Source: Moniliella sp. 'wahieum' (lineage: Eukaryota > Basidiomycota > Moniliellomycetes > Moniliellales > Moniliellaceae). Taken from it: a stretch of DNA of 64,000 nt. Both the position numbers and the translations under genes were made by a program. Below the pieces are notes generated by a model that did no database searches, was not told where the DNA came from, and was given only the letters and a program-made list of their open reading frames with translations. Below, one piece after another: positions 34,287-46,721 of this stretch; the stretch's first letter is position 1, and every line of letters starts with the position of its first letter. The stretch lies in the NCBI GenBank assembly GCA_003971905.1, contig RSEE01000051.1, positions 186,001-250,000 on the forward strand. The letters run 5' to 3'.

Positions 34287-35771
34287 CTAGTTCTGCAGGC
34301 CCTGACGCAGGTTGCCCACTTGGAGAAAGGGTAACTGATGCAGTTGGACTCTGGTCGAGTGGTCCCAAAATCGACGCACACCGGGCACCATCGGCGGCTT
34401 CTGGCCGACGGATCGGGAGAGCGGTAGTCACCCGACAACTCCCAGTACATGGCGCCAGCCACCCTTCGGCGCGGATAAACTGGGCCTTGGTAGCGGACAT
34501 TGGGGAGAATCAAATGAAGTCCAGGTCCGCGATGCGGCTCGTAGCACCCTGCGAAGCCATGACTGGGTCGGTTCACTTGGGATCGGGCGGGGCAGGTCGA
34601 GCAGGTCCCACACGCCTTGCTCAAACGACCCAGCGCCCGTACTTGGATGCACTGCCATATCCGTCCGTCGAAGCAAAGGAGCGGCCATAGAGCGGTAGGC
34701 CAAACACGAGCTTGTTCTTGTCGGCTCCAGCGCGGACATATGCATCGACCGCCGCTGCACCACACAGGCCCTGCCGGCTTCCTCCTTGTCCAAACAGAGC
34801 AGCTTGGTGGCCCGTGGTGGGGCTCCAAGAGCCCGTATAGTCGTATGCCATGATGTTCCAATAATCCAAGTACCGGTTCATGCCCGGAACGTCCAAAATG
34901 GAGATCTTTTCTGGCCGGCAGGCACAGCGACAGTAAGATAAAAGTGCGGCCTCTGGCCCGTGGCCTCTTGGTGTTTCTGCTCGGCCTCGGACAGTTTCTG
35001 CCGTACCAGACGCAGTAGGTCCACATACGCCGCTGCCTGCTCCGCATTGTCGGGGTACTCCCAGTCGACTAGGCACAACATCTCAACGTCAGAAATCGAG
35101 ATAGGAACACAAGGGTGAAAGGGGAAAAGTACGTACTGTCAATCCCGTCCAGGCCATAGTCTTCCAGCAGCTGGACCGCCGAGCGTGCAAAGTTGTCACG
35201 GTTCTGTGGGCTGGACAGGGTGGGCCAAAAGTGAGGAGAAAAAGTCCAGCCCCCAATGGAAAGGCAATTTGAGGTGCCGGTTGGCTTGCTTCAGATAGGC
35301 AAAGCGCTTGAACGTGCCAAACAGTTGCGGCGGAGCAGAAGGGTCATCGTTCCAGTTATCGATGGGACCGGCGTGGGCCGCCTCGAGGGTGGGCGCGAGG
35401 GAGGCATCGGTGAAGCGGATTTGCTCGTCGGCCCAGGCATCGGTCAAGAACACTTCGCCCGACTCGGGTCGCAGGTCGGCAAAGGAGTAAAGGATGTGGG
35501 TCAAGGATTGGACGGGCACATCCCACGGAAAGTACTTGCGGGCATAGATGCCCCAGTTGGTAAAGTAGCCGAACTGGACGGGGCCCGTAGCAGCATTAGC
35601 GGTCTAGACAGGCAATGGGGTTAGCTTTTGCCGAGGGGGGAAAGCGCAGTGGGACGGGGAAGACAAGCGTACCGGCGCTGCTGCGCCTGTGCGGGCGGGC
35701 ACCGGAGGCGGCGGGGCCTGGCCCTGGGCCTGGTGGTGGTGGTGGTGGTGAAGATGGTCGAAGAGGCCCAT
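34287..35771 (-). CDS. GH18 chitinase
   Basis: Endo-acting chitinase of glycoside hydrolase family 18. The start at 35771 gives MGLFDHLHHHHHHQAQGQA, a His-rich cytosolic-looking lead with no signal peptide. An intron at 35604-35672 (gtacgc...tctag) precedes TANAATGPVQFGYFTNWGIY and VQSLTHILYSFADL, the first barrel strands. The catalytic strand is split by a second intron (gtacgt...gcctag, about 35085-35136). Joined, it reads GLDGIDIDWEYPDN, with the DGxDxDxE motif and its catalytic Glu. Later blocks are FYLTVAVPAGQ, YLDYWNIMAYDYTGSWS, DKNKLVFGLPLYGRSFAST and AGAMYWELSGD. A frame-shifted tail reads YPFSKWANLRQGLQN before the TAG at 34287-34289. No chitin-binding module is present. Cytosolic-start GH18 enzymes in fungi often act in cell separation or autolysis and leave by unconventional routes; that is inference here. 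Confidence 0.93.
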
Positions 35772-36161
35772 GAGGAGGGGCGGGGTGGGGGTGGGGCTGG
35801 TTGGTGGGAGGCGGCCGGCTGCGTGGGTGGGGGGTGCGCAGGGGATGGTCTGAGCGCTGAGCGTTGGCGCGAAGGCTGTGTAGCGGAGCACTAGGTTTGC
35901 TATGCCTGCGTCATTGGGTCGCTTGGGTGGCGGCGGAGGCGCCTCGTGCGAGGGCAGGGGGGCAGTGCACGCCCCGCCTCCGCCCGCAGCACCACACGCG
36001 TCACGTCGGGCGAGCTGCTGGGCTCACGTGACCGCGGCCCCGCCTCGTCTTGCCACGGGATGGATTGAAATTGGAAGCGAAAGCGGGACTGGGAAATTGA
36101 AACGGAACGCGGGCTCCTCGCCCCTCTGCTCGGGTCGATGCTAACCTGGCCGACGGCAACC
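35772..36161. promoter_or_regulatory. Bidirectional promoter chitinase / TTI1
   Basis: 390 bases, GC-rich, between divergent starts. It contains an ACACGCGTCACGTCGGG element at 35993-36007 and gaaattgga/gaaattgaaacgg direct repeats near 36066-36103. No TATA. Confidence 0.5.
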
Positions 36162-39100
36162 ATGCACAAGGGCTTCCTCCGCACCCCCGCCCCACGCGGC
36201 CACCCCAGGAGCCCCCCACACCACCACCACACCCCGCCTCTCCCTCCCCCTCCCTCCTCGCGGGGCATCCAGTCGGGCTTCCTCCTGCCCAAGCCCCCAC
36301 CCCGTCCGCCCCACTCCCCTCGCCCTCGCAGTCAGACGACGCCACCCCGGCTCCCGCTCCAGCCCCAGCTCCAGCTCCAGCTCCGTCATCCCCAGCTTCG
36401 CTAGATCCATCACAGGTCGTACCTAGCAACCATACCCCACCTTCGCCACCCCCATCCAACCCACCTCGACCCATAAAACGCGGTTTCCTCAAGCCGTCCC
36501 TTGCCACTCCCCCTCTTCCGCCGCACCCACTCCGGCTTCTTCTGTTCCAACAACCCTTGTATCTTCCTCCGCCTCCTCTTCCGCAACCCGCATCCAGGAA
36601 GAACCCTCAGCAACCGGTCCCTTTGCCCCTCCACAAAATGGGCCGTTTGGCGCTCGCCCGCGACCGGGCGACGGCCCTTTCGGCGGGCTGTTCCGACGTC
36701 GCTGGTTCACTCCTCCACGCGAGCAAATGGAAAAAGTAACAAAGGCATGTGGCGCTGTTGTCCGCGACAGTACTCGTCCCGATTCCAAAGCTCTCGTTAC
36801 TCTCTCCATCTTCTCCGCTCTGAACTCGAACGCATTCGTGCTACTCCGCGCCGTGATCTGGAGCAAGGGAGCAGCTATGCCTCCCTTGCCTTTGAAAACG
36901 ACGAGAAGATGGATCCCCGCCTGTTGGATATGATCTATCAAGCTCTCAGTCCTGTTCTGGCCAACGCCCTTCCTCCCCCCACCACTCAATCCGAGTCTAC
37001 GCCTAAGCAGGAAGAAAAGAAGGAGAGGGGTTCAGGATTGGCCCTTAGCGACTCTGGCGTGGAGGCCACCTTCCAATGCTTGACTTGGCTTGGCCGAATT
37101 GGTGGCCCTCCTTTCGTCCCCCGATACAAGCAAGTGGGAGGAAGAGTGCATTCGAACTCTTTTTTCAGATGGGTGTCATGTTCCTTGAGAGGGTGGTGCA
37201 ACAATCAACCCCACCTGCTGCCCCACTCACTGCTATTTGCAATTTCCTTCTCTCTGTTACGGCCGCGTGCTCAACCTACCGAAGAAGACCAAGTCCCGAC
37301 CCTCGATTCGCTCGAAATTCCACAGGTGGGCAAGGTGCGCCAAGTGTACCCACCCCCCGAGTTGAGTGAGCGAGCTTCAGATCCCAAGACGGAGATGTAC
37401 TTGCCCCTGCGACGGGTTGTCTCGGTCTGTTGCCTGTTGATTGTGCCGAACAAAACACCTGAAGCGGGGCTTCAGGTAGCTGCATTACGTCTTTTGAGAG
37501 CATGTGCCTGCACGTGGATTGCACCTGATCCGCTCCAAGTGGTGGAGGATGACGTGCTACGAGCCTTGCTTGGTCCCTATGGGGCTGGAGTGGACCCAGG
37601 CCCTGCCCTCACCCTACCTGCCCCTCTCTTTGGGTCTCATCTCACAGCCCTTGGCACAAAAGTGGAGGGAGAACCTGGATGGTTACCTCGAGAAAGGGGA
37701 ACTGCGGGGTGGCATCCTGCCTCAAACGGTCTCCCGTCTGACCCAACTCCTTGTCGCCAACCAAGGTGGGGCGCTGGCCTTGGACTTACTGCGCAATCTC
37801 CTCGTTCACGCATTGAATGATACGAGTGCCCCCAAACCAGATGCGGAAACTCTCCGTTCGATCCGCCATGTGGTCCAGATCCTTGCCGTTCGAACCTACC
37901 CTTCAGCCGGACCGCAGCTAGCAATGGTCCGTCTCGCGTGGGCTCTATTGGAGTTGTGTTCTTCCGTGCTTGTCCTAGCGGACCAAGCAGAAGATCCTAC
38001 CCCACCACCTCTGGTGCCAACAAGCATTAAGGCGTTGGTACGGTCGCTTATTGATCTTGCCTCCCCTGAGAGTATTGCCATCGTTTCCTCCACAGCCCAG
38101 CGTGCCCTAGGGCGGCTTCTGTCCCAGCCTCATGTCAAGACATCCCTTGCCTTGGAGCTACAGGAGGCGCTCCAAGCGCTCCCTGACAGGGTGCGAGGGA
38201 AACACGACGTTGCCCCGATTACCAGACGAGTCCGGAGCATATTCCACCTCATTGAACAGGGCATCCTGCTCGAAACGCCAATCCTCGTTGCCTTGGCGGG
38301 AGGAGACTGGCTTCCGCCCTTGCTCGGCACCCTTGTGCAAATGAACGCCCATGTTCAGCGAGGTATAGTGCCTGAGCTTGTGCTCGAAACACCCTCTCCA
38401 TTGGGGGGGATGTTTTATGCGCTTGGTCGAGCACTGGGCGCAGTGGCGCTTACCCCAGTACGAAAGAAAGCGGGCCCGCTGCGGCTGATCACAGGTCTTA
38501 TCCGTGCAAGCGAGACCGATCGTGTTGGGAGGGACCTATTGTTGTTTGTGGCCGAACGCATCCTGGCGGGCGTGACGGATGTCCTCCTCTCCCCCATGGG
38601 CGAGCAAAAGCCCAAACTGGTACGCAAGCTCGCTCGCAAACTGGCCGGGCAAACAACCATCTTGGTTTCGGCCTTGATGGATCCTGTCGACCCTGCCTAC
38701 CTGCACGATCCCGATTCGCAGTTGGGGCAGGCGCTGCGCCGATCAATTCCCACGCGCTCCTCCCCCGCGCGCCCACCGAGACAAGGTGGAACATCTGCGT
38801 GCGCCCGCATTGAAGGGGGACGTTACCGGTGTAGATACGCTAGCGTCCGAATCGATCCTAAATGTGCAAATGTCCGCGCCGCACTGCTTCCCTCCTCCAA
38901 GCCTACTGATCCGCAGCCAACGCACGCGGGGGAGACGCTGGTGATGGTGCCAACGTGTTTGCCCATGCGGCGCGTCTGGCCGGCGAAGAGTATACGGGCA
39001 CCTTGATGGATGTGGCGTACCATGTTGTCCGTGGTCTTGCCTCCTCTCACCCGGACACGCGGGACGCTGCCAGTGACGCTCTCAAGACCATCGCCTACCA

Positions 39101-40332
39101 TACAGGCTACCCCTCACTGCGCATGCTGGTTCTCGACAATGCCGACTACATTATTTCCCGTGCCGTCAGTGCCGTACGGAGCGGGGTCATCCCTTCTCCT
39201 CTGGCAGGAGCAGGACCTGCGCAGGATCCTGCCGCTCTTGTGACGGCGGCCGCCGAGGCAGGCCCGCTGGTCTTGGTGGAACTGGTGCGGATGCTCGGAG
39301 CAGAAGTGGTGGTGCACATCCATGATGCCGTTGACGACCTGTTGGATGGGCTGGACAACTTCCAGGGGTACCCTACCTACGTTGCCGGCATTGCTGTCTT
39401 GGCCGGGGTGGTGGAGGTGTTGGCAACAACACCAATCGAGGGGCCTGTGCCGACAGAGCCTGGCCAACGCACGCTCCGCCCCATTAAGACACGAGAGGAG
39501 CATCTAGCTGAGATCGCCAAGCTGTTACAGGACATGTTGCGCCTTCCCCGCCCGAGGAAGAGCCGAGGGGATGGTTACGCAGCCTGAGAAAGAACGGCGG
39601 TGGAGAAGGACCCTTCCAAAGAACGACTGCGGGAAATTGTTGAGTCCATCTTCGAACGCGCGATCGGTCTCCTGGGCCACCCCACACCCACGCTGCGTGG
39701 TCAGGCCCTGCGACTGCTCATGGCAGGCGCACAGAGTCTGTGCGCATGGGGCAGTGGGAAAGCGCTCTGCCCCTGCTTGCTCGCGCTTGGCCCTACCTCC
39801 TTCTCCGCCTCAAAGAGGAGGGAGACGTGCTGCTACAGGCGCTGGGCACGTTGGGTGCCTGGGCCGAGTTGGCCCCGACTTCCTTGCCAGTCGGTTTGCC
39901 ACCGAAGCCTGGCCCCGACTGGAACTGATCGTCAACAAACTTGCTCCTACCGCCCCCTCGAACCGGACCGAACTGAGTGCGTTCGACCCCCATGCCCGGG
40001 GCCGGCGAAGGACGCTGTTGCTCGCGCTGCTCGAATGTCTTGCTCGGGTGTGCACGGCAGTAGGGGCCCGTATGGACGCTGGCGTGACCTGGGCATTGTG
40101 TGTGCACCCTGCTTTTCTCCATGCGTTGGCCGCGAGGCAGGATCCGGCCCTGCAGCGCGCCGCTCATGCCCTCTTCCAAGCCCTTAACACGTGCAATGCC
40201 GGTGCGGTCTGGGCCAGTCTGCACGCCGCTAGCTCCCCTTCGTTTTGCGTGTGGGGGCGGGAGGACTGTGTCCCCCATGCGGTCCGAGTCGAGCTGCCGC
40301 CGCCCGCCAAGCGGAACTACGAACTGGTCTAA
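36162..40332 (+). CDS. TTI1: TELO2-interacting protein 1 (Tti1), TTT complex
   Basis: HEAT-repeat protein that with Tel2 and Tti2 helps Hsp90 fold PIKKs (TOR, ATM/Tel1, ATR/Mec1). The HEAT region is clear: FQCLTWLGRIGGPPFVPR (about 37070), LQVAALRLLRACACTW, then a frame of more than 400 residues (37504-38790) of amphipathic helices. After breaks come HVVRGLASSHPDTRDAASDA and SLRMLVLDNADYIISRAVSA, the typical Tti1 DYI helix. The C-terminal block is IVESIFERAIGLLGHPTPTL, RAWPYLLLRLKEEGDVLLQA, LGTLGAWAELAP and FLASRFATEAWPRLELIV. It ends PPPAKRNYELV at 40332. Upstream of about 36750 lies a Pro-rich low-complexity stretch with KGFL-like motifs that I do not know from Tti1, so this may be an extension or a separate small gene. 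Ten or so frame breaks occur. It converges with COG5, 110 bases apart. Confidence 0.82.
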
Positions 40333-40442
40333 AGCTAAAGGAGAACTCGAGGGCATATGCAGCATGGTTCCTAATGCATCATTGTTACAGCAACTGCAAC
40401 TCGTTCTGTAATTTGAGAAGATCAGGATAGGCCGCCACGCTT

Positions 40443-42616
40443 CTAGTCGTTGGGGCGCAAGTTGAGACGCAAGCGCACCACCTCGTCCCAATCGGCGCGC
40501 AAACGCGGGCTGCCGGAAAACTCGGACGGAGGAACACAGACGAACCGTACTTGTTCCACAAATGCCGCGACCAGGTGATTGACCAGCAAGGTAGTCCTTC
40601 GAGCCTCACGTCAGCGTACTGCCTCTTTGAACCGCAAGGGAGGAAGAGAGGAAGAGGAGGAGAGAAACGTACAAGTCGTCGGCACGGGTACCGAGGTGGT
40701 ACCGTGGGAGCAGGGTGAGGATCTGGTCCACTTTGTCCCGTAGGTCTTCCATGTAGGGACTGATTGAGTGGGAAGAGCGGGTGGAAGGGGAGTACTCCAT
40801 ATGCGAGATAGGCAGTTGCACAGCCTCCATCCATTCTTGGAGCAGGGGCGTGAGGAAGGATTGATCCAGAATCTGCTCCAGCGGAGGTAGACTTACTTCC
40901 ACACACCCTAAGTGGCAGAGAAGAAGTGGTTTCTTGTCCTTGAGCACAGAGATGCTACCCCAAAGAGAGGCGGCCGCGTCGGCCCCATCGGAGAGAGGCG
41001 GGCAATGTCTTCCCATACTTTAAGAGAATTTGCGGAAGTAGATCGGCCAGGCCCCGGAGCAGGAGAGCGTCAGCAGGCGACATCAAGTTCCTGTAGCACA
41101 CGCAACGTGAACGCTCGCCCCTCTCGTCCCTGAGCGGCTACCTCTTCAGCCGGATAAGCCGCTGGCGAATGCGGGCTAGGTACGCCTGACAGCGGCTTGA
41201 GACGCAGCATGATCATCGAGGCTTCTGGCCTGGAAATGGGAGAGGGTCAGTAAAAGGTGAGGTGAAGGGGGGGGGATGGAGGGTGTGCATACGATTGTCG
41301 GGCATAGGTGTAGGTCGTATCAGCATAGAGAGCCACCCGATCAAAGAATTCATGGAATATTTGCAGCAGACGCAGAAAGTGCTCTCCAGTAGACGCCGGA
41401 AGGGGGGACCTCCTCCATGGCCAACTCAGAATGGGCAGTGAAGGCTTCAGCCATGGTCTTCCAAAAGATCAGGCTGGGTCGATCGCCAAGAGTGAGCAGT
41501 ACATCGTCCAAGAGGGTCTGGGAACCTTGCTGCTTGAATCGAAGTACCTTTTCCAAAATCGAGACCTTTTTGCAGACCGTCACCATATCGTGCAGCAACA
41601 GAACCTCGATTCGCTTCCAAATCGGCTCTGGGTCCTCCTCTCGTCGCATGTACTGCGCATACTTTTTCCCCACCGATTCAGGCCGAATTCGCGTTGAAGC
41701 AAGGTGAGGTCAAAGGCGGCTTTGACCCGGGTCCGGATCACCTCCGTCAGGTCGGCCAGAAGGTCCAACGAGCGAGGAGAGCATGCCCAAATGCAAAGCT
41801 GTCTGTAGCGAGTCGTTGAGAATCGACGGGGAAAGATCTTGGAGCCCTGTGACACCAAGTCTTCCATCCGACTCGTTAGACGCGTCCGAGCTTCCTCAAT
41901 ACCGGGCAGTTGATTTGCAATCAAGTCTAGTTTGGTGATGGGCACGGCTGCCGTTTTCTCCTCAGCCAAAACGCGTCTTGGTTCCAGGGTTAGAAGTTGG
42001 TAGTGAGGGGGTGTGAAGGAGGATAGGGACGTACCAATGCTCTGATAGTCAAGGCAGCTGTGGGAAGTGAGGCAGAGCTCTTTTCTGAGGGAGGGAACGC
42101 TGCTGCCAGCTGGATCTCCAACCGACGGCAAAGGAGGAGGAAAGAGATGGCCCGCCTCAATGTGTCAGCAGCAAGTTGGAGTTGGGGATACGTTGGTCAA
42201 GCGTCTTGAGCAACTGGTAATCGTCGCGCACGTTGGCCTTCATTTCCTTCACACTCGCCTGCAACGAGACAACCATGTCGACGAGCTGGTGAGATGCTGC
42301 TCGGTCCGAGTGGTCTTCTCAGCTTCAGAGATGAGCAAGGCGTAGTGCTCCGTCACCTCCTCGCGCAGTGCAGTGGAGAGATGGTCGAGCATGAGGCTGA
42401 GCCGGGTGAGCGCGAGCGACATGGCGCTTTCTTCGCGCTCGGCATCGCCAGAGGCAAGCTGGTCGAGCAGGCGTTGGGTGTAGGCCTGGGCAGAGAAGTC
42501 GGGCTGGAGAAAGCGCTCGGGGTCTGCGGATGAGGCGGGCGAGTCAGATCGGGTCGAGGGCAGGCGAGCGAGGGAAACGGCGTACCAAATGGATCTGGGG
42601 TATCGGGAGGCGGCAT
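40443..42616 (-). CDS. COG5: Conserved oligomeric Golgi complex subunit 5
   Basis: Lobe B subunit of the COG tether, which captures intra-Golgi retrograde vesicles. The start MPPPDTPDPF at 42616 is followed after nine codons by an intron (gtacgc...ccgcag). Then come PERFLQPDFSAQAYTQRLLD and SLALTRLSLMLDHLSTALRE, EVTEHYALLISEAEKTTRTE and VSVKEMKANVRDDYQLLKTL, the N-terminal CATCHR helices. A later block reads LDLIANQLPGIEEARTRLTS. The C-terminal half contains REEDPEPIWKRIEVLLLHDM and RPSLIFWKTMAEAFTAHSEL, characteristic of the Cog5 mid-region. It then reads PLLQEWMEAVQLPISHMEYS and a last exon ending DWDEVVRLRLNLRPND at 40443. Introns with gtacgt-type donors split the gene near 42030, 41280 and 40670. 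Several indels occur. It is divergent from the DHHC gene. Confidence 0.88.
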
Positions 42617-42878
42617 TGTGGTTGTGCTAGTTAGTGGTGGAGCACCGACGGCCCAGTTTGCACTGCGACAGTGTCTGCCCCGTGGCCGTCGCCCCAGCGG
42701 AAACGGTGAGGCGCAAACTCCGCCGCCACACCCCGCTTGCTCACACCCGCCGCAGGCCTCGGCGATCGATCATCGATCACCACCACCACCCCTCCTCCTT
42801 CCTCTCCTCCTTGAGCGCACATCAGCGTCTGGCACCCGCCCAGGCTGCCACCACCAATCGCCAAGTGCTGCCACCACC
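42617..42878. promoter_or_regulatory. Bidirectional promoter COG5 / DHHC
   Basis: 262 bases between starts, with GCGATCGATCATCGATCACC near 42761 followed by C/T-rich leader. No TATA. Confidence 0.5.
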
Positions 42879-45063
42879 ATGGGCTGTGTCGGTGTGCAAG
42901 AGCACGTCAGCGCTCCCGCTGTCCCCTCTCCTGGTGCTGCAATCGACCCCAAACCGAGACTGACGCAAATGCCAAGCGCGCTGCCCTGCGCGAGCGCCGC
43001 GCTGCTCTCGTTGGCCGTCTCATCCCCGTCATCGTAGCCATCGCTTATATGTGGGTGTATGCCATCTTTGTCGCCCGTCTTGCCTACCCGCTTCTCCACC
43101 CCCGCGCGCCTCACTGCTATCATCACCCGCGTCTGCCTGGGACGGATGACCTGCTTATCACCCACGGGCACGTTACCTGTAAGCGCCACCGCGCAGCCGG
43201 CATCGTTCTCCTTGTCCTCTTCCACCTCACTTGGGTCCCCACCGTCCTATCTTATGCATCCCTGCTTCTCCGAGCCCTGGTCCAAGGTACACGCCCCTAC
43301 CTTCGCTCCACGCCGACGAGAAGGGCACAACGGAACCCCCAGCGACGCCACCTACCGCTTCATTCACCGTTGTTCGGCCCCCTCGGCCTCCTGTCACCGC
43401 TCCGTCACTCTAGGCGATGATTCGCCAGAGGGTACCATGAACAAAACCATCCCTGGGTCTCCACTTCCCTCCTCCTTGGCCCAGTCTCACCTTCACCCCT
43501 GCTCCTCGGCCGATGCATCCCACCTCATGGCCCACGACTGGGGCAAGTCCAGCTTCGACACACGTGAGGCACCTCACCAAAGTGCCAAGCCAGACCACTT
43601 ATCTTCTTCCTCTGATCAAAGTAACGAATGGTTGCAGCAAAGGTCCCAAGACAACACGTCTCTGAGGCCCATGGCGCCATCGGTCCGCAGTGATCGCAGT
43701 ACGCGTTGGTCTCTCGATTTGGCCTTGGAAGACAACGCTCAAGCAGAAAGCGATTCCGAACAATTGTCTTCAACGCACGACCCCCTCTCTCTCCACCAAG
43801 CTCTGGCCATAGGCTCACCCCCTTCGGACGCTGCTCCGCCCTCCCCGGGAGACAGTCCCATCCCCAATCCGGACTTTGTCCGTCTCCCTTCCGATTTTAA
43901 TGCGTCGGCCCTCTCGATGAGCCTGTGGCGCCCTCCATGGGAAATGTGGTGATCCCCATGGATGATGCTCGTCCTGATGCACCTCTCCTCGCCCAGCGGC
44001 AGTTGTGGGCAACTGGCCCTTGTCTGAGGATGAGTTGTGGTGCGGTACATGCAACGCTGCTCGGCCAGCACGAGCCCATCATTGTCGTCGGTGCGGACGA
44101 TGCGTGGAGCGTATGGATCACCATTGCATATGGATCAACAATTGCGTAGGCCAGGGCAATCACCGCCTGTTCTGGACGTTTCTCATCTGGACCTCGACGT
44201 TGGAGGCTTTGGTGTTGGGGTCGGCCATCTGGTCTTTAGCCAAGATCCGACTCGATGGCTTGGTGATTAGCCTACTTCCCTTGTCGTTCTGGTTTCTCAC
44301 CTTCACCTCGATCTTGGCCTGTATGCACACTTACCTTCTCACCCATGGCATGACAACGATGGAGCAGATGCGCATGACCCAGCGTAAGAAGGATTCGGCG
44401 GTTCGGATCAAAATCTACCTTGGACCTACTGGTGCTGCCGGTGTGGTGCGTCGTGCCATCCAGAAAACCGCTATCGACGGTGCCTTGCCGCTTCCTCCTC
44501 GGCGGCCGGAAAATGTAGTAGGATGGGACCAACCAGCTGGGGTGGAGGACAGCCCTGCCAGTTGGTCGGACCAGACCAAGTTGGAGGCTTGGGCGGCAGT
44601 AGCTCCCGGAGCCGAGCTGGCGCTTCAACAGGCACTCGCCTTGCGCTCCTCCCCCTTGTGGTGGAGGAAAGTACGAGGGGGCTGCCTAGCCCGGGCATGG
44701 GCCCGGAGGGAGATCAAGCAGCTCCGTACCGCCTGGGCATGGGAATGGGGCGAGTCCAGTACGGTGGGTAATGCTTGGTGGGTGGATCCCAGCGTGCCAG
44801 CCACCTTAACGCCCTCACTTGCCTCGGCCGTTGCGCCAATTGGCAAGGCCGCCGCTCCCATTGGCCATGCTCGTCCTCGAGGCCCCAGAGTATGGTGGGC
44901 CAATGCCCGGCCTGTGGTGGGGCCATGGTACACCCTTTGGATCCCATTGGGCCTCCCACGTGCACCCCCGCAGCCGGACGCACATGTGGCGCTCAATCCA
45001 CGCTTCAACCCGGCACAAGGCCAGGCCCGGCCCCGCTGGGCATGGCCAAAGGAGTTACAGTGA
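42879..45063 (+). CDS. DHHC-type protein S-palmitoyltransferase
   Basis: Membrane enzyme that transfers palmitate to cysteines of client proteins. The ATG at 42879 (MGCVGVQEHVSAPAV) is followed, after a frame change, by the first membrane helix (LIPVIVAIAYMWVYAIFVAR). A second helix, GIVLLVLFHLTWVPTVLSYA, comes near 43210. A long Ser/Pro-rich cytosolic loop (43270-43950) separates them from the catalytic domain. That domain is intact in one frame: LWCGTCNAARPARAHHCRRC followed by VERMDHHCIWINNCVG, with all zinc cysteines/histidines and the DHHC nucleophile. Helices three and four are LFWTFLIWTSTLEALVLGSA and ISLLPLSFWFLTFTSILACM. The 200-residue tail is Trp- and Pro-rich and ends PRWAWPKELQ at the TGA at 45061-45063. 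The large loop between helices 2 and the CRD is longer than in yeast Pfa3/Pfa4, so no subfamily is assigned. Confidence 0.93.
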
Positions 45064-46721
45064 CATGTGTATACTTTGCCCTGGACTATGATGCTTGCTG
45101 TTCTTATTTGTTCTCTCGTTCCTTTTTCGCATTCCTTTACGGCACAGATCCGTCCTTCCTTTCCTTCTAGCTGCCCTCCATACTGTACTCCCGCCAGTTC
45201 AAATCATGATATGTCGTTGATTCTTGCCCTCTCTACCTGTTTGGGATTGGTGTTTCCTCCTCTACCCCCCCATACAACGGAGAGGACAACACCGGCGGGC
45301 CTGTGTACAGTACTGCATATATCAACAGGGCAATCCTCAGATGCTGCCTGTCGTCTGAAAGGTCCGTCTGACATCGGGCCGGCCAACTCCGCATCCTAAA
45401 GCTGGAGTGTTGTGATCGAAATAGATCAACTGGCCAGACCAAGCGCACATGTCCTACTAGGACACACCTCCATACCCAACTCGGGACTTGTTACCGGCGG
45501 TTCGGAATATCTGGAATGGTGCGCACTTCCCACGGCTGGGAGGATCCAGTGAGGGCCAGACAGGCAGACTAAAAGTGCATGTGAACAGCTCCTGTTTCCT
45601 CGTCTCCTTCTTATACGATAACGGGGATAACGCTTGCGTCTGGCCTCTGGGCACAGCTGTCCCAGAGATCGCCTCTGCGCCAGTACTGAGCAGACCTGTG
45701 TGACAGGTAACCCGTAACGCGTATAACTAGCCGATAACCCCGTGATGCTCGTCGTCTCTCCTAAGGCCTAAGGCCTAACCAACCGTGCTTCAAGCTTCAG
45801 GTCCGGGCGCCCATTGATATATTGATCGATGATGATCGATGGCCTCAGCCGTGTACCATCAGCGAAGGTATGGCGCGGGGTATTCCAACCTACGCGGTTG
45901 TGTGGCTCGAAACAGCCTTCAAGCTGCACGCACACACAAGGAATGGGGAAGCGTATAGGTACGTAGTAGAGGCAGCTTAAAGCGTGAAGCTGGAATAGCT
46001 GCGCAAAGCTGTAAGGACACAGTCGGCCGAACCTCCAACCCCACGCGCCACGGCGTACCACCGTAGTGAGGCCCTGAGGTCAGAGGGGCTGTGCTTCGCG
46101 GCCACTTTTCGAGCAACTTCAGGAGCTTGAGGCTGTTGAGCTTGAGAGGCAGGCCCCAAGATCTCAGCAGTGCGCCCACGCCAGTGTCAGGCGATTGAGC
46201 GCGTGAGCGCGTAAGCGGGGCGCGCAGGCTCCCCGCGCAATCCGTTCTGTACCGGCCAGTACGGCGGGAATGCCGACAGTGTGCGCTCGCGCCCGGAAAA
46301 AATTAGGAGCCAAATTGACACGGCGGCGAATTGGGATGTTGGCAGGGCGAAAAGTCAAGGGCGCTCAGGCTGTGGGGCCTGGGCTGAGATCTGAGAAGCG
46401 CCAAGCGGTACACCGGACTTGACATACAGTGCGCCGCCTCAGCTCACCCGACAGCGCTTCTGCTTTCTCTTGCCCTATCACCACCACCACCACCACCATC
46501 ACCACCATGTCCTCCGCCTTGCACCAAGAGGCACCTTCAAGATCATTTTACAACAATTAGCATCTTCAAGATTGTGGGATGCATTGCGGCGGCGGGCGGG
46601 GATCGTACAAGAGGGAAAATGGAAATCGGGTTCGAGGCTATGTGAGTGCCTTTCTTTTAGAAAGCTGGAGGGAGGAGGGGGGGGGCGGGGGTCCTTCGCC
46701 CAACATCTCCCTTCTCAAGTG
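45064..46721. other. gene-poor 1.7 kb between DHHC and MYB genes
   Basis: No gene supported. It contains the DHHC 3' UTR, a CCTAAGG cluster at 45760-45779, an AAGCTTCAG site at 45788-45800, an ATATTGATCGATGATGATCGATGG dyad near 45817 and a (CAC)n tract at 46477-46510. Frames on either strand are short. Confidence 0.55.
46477..46510. repeat. (CAC)n microsatellite
   Basis: About ten CAC/CAT triplets ending in an ATG context. Non-coding as far as can be told. Confidence 0.8.

Noticed and set aside
33515..34690. 391-codon plus-strand frame across the chitinase 3' half
   Set aside because: Contains the CTTCTG minisatellite and then runs antisense to conserved GH18 coding sequence.
45760..45779. 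Telomere-like repeat
   Set aside because: The cctaaggcctaaggcctaacc string belongs to the CCTNAGG family and does not form a TTAGGG-type array.
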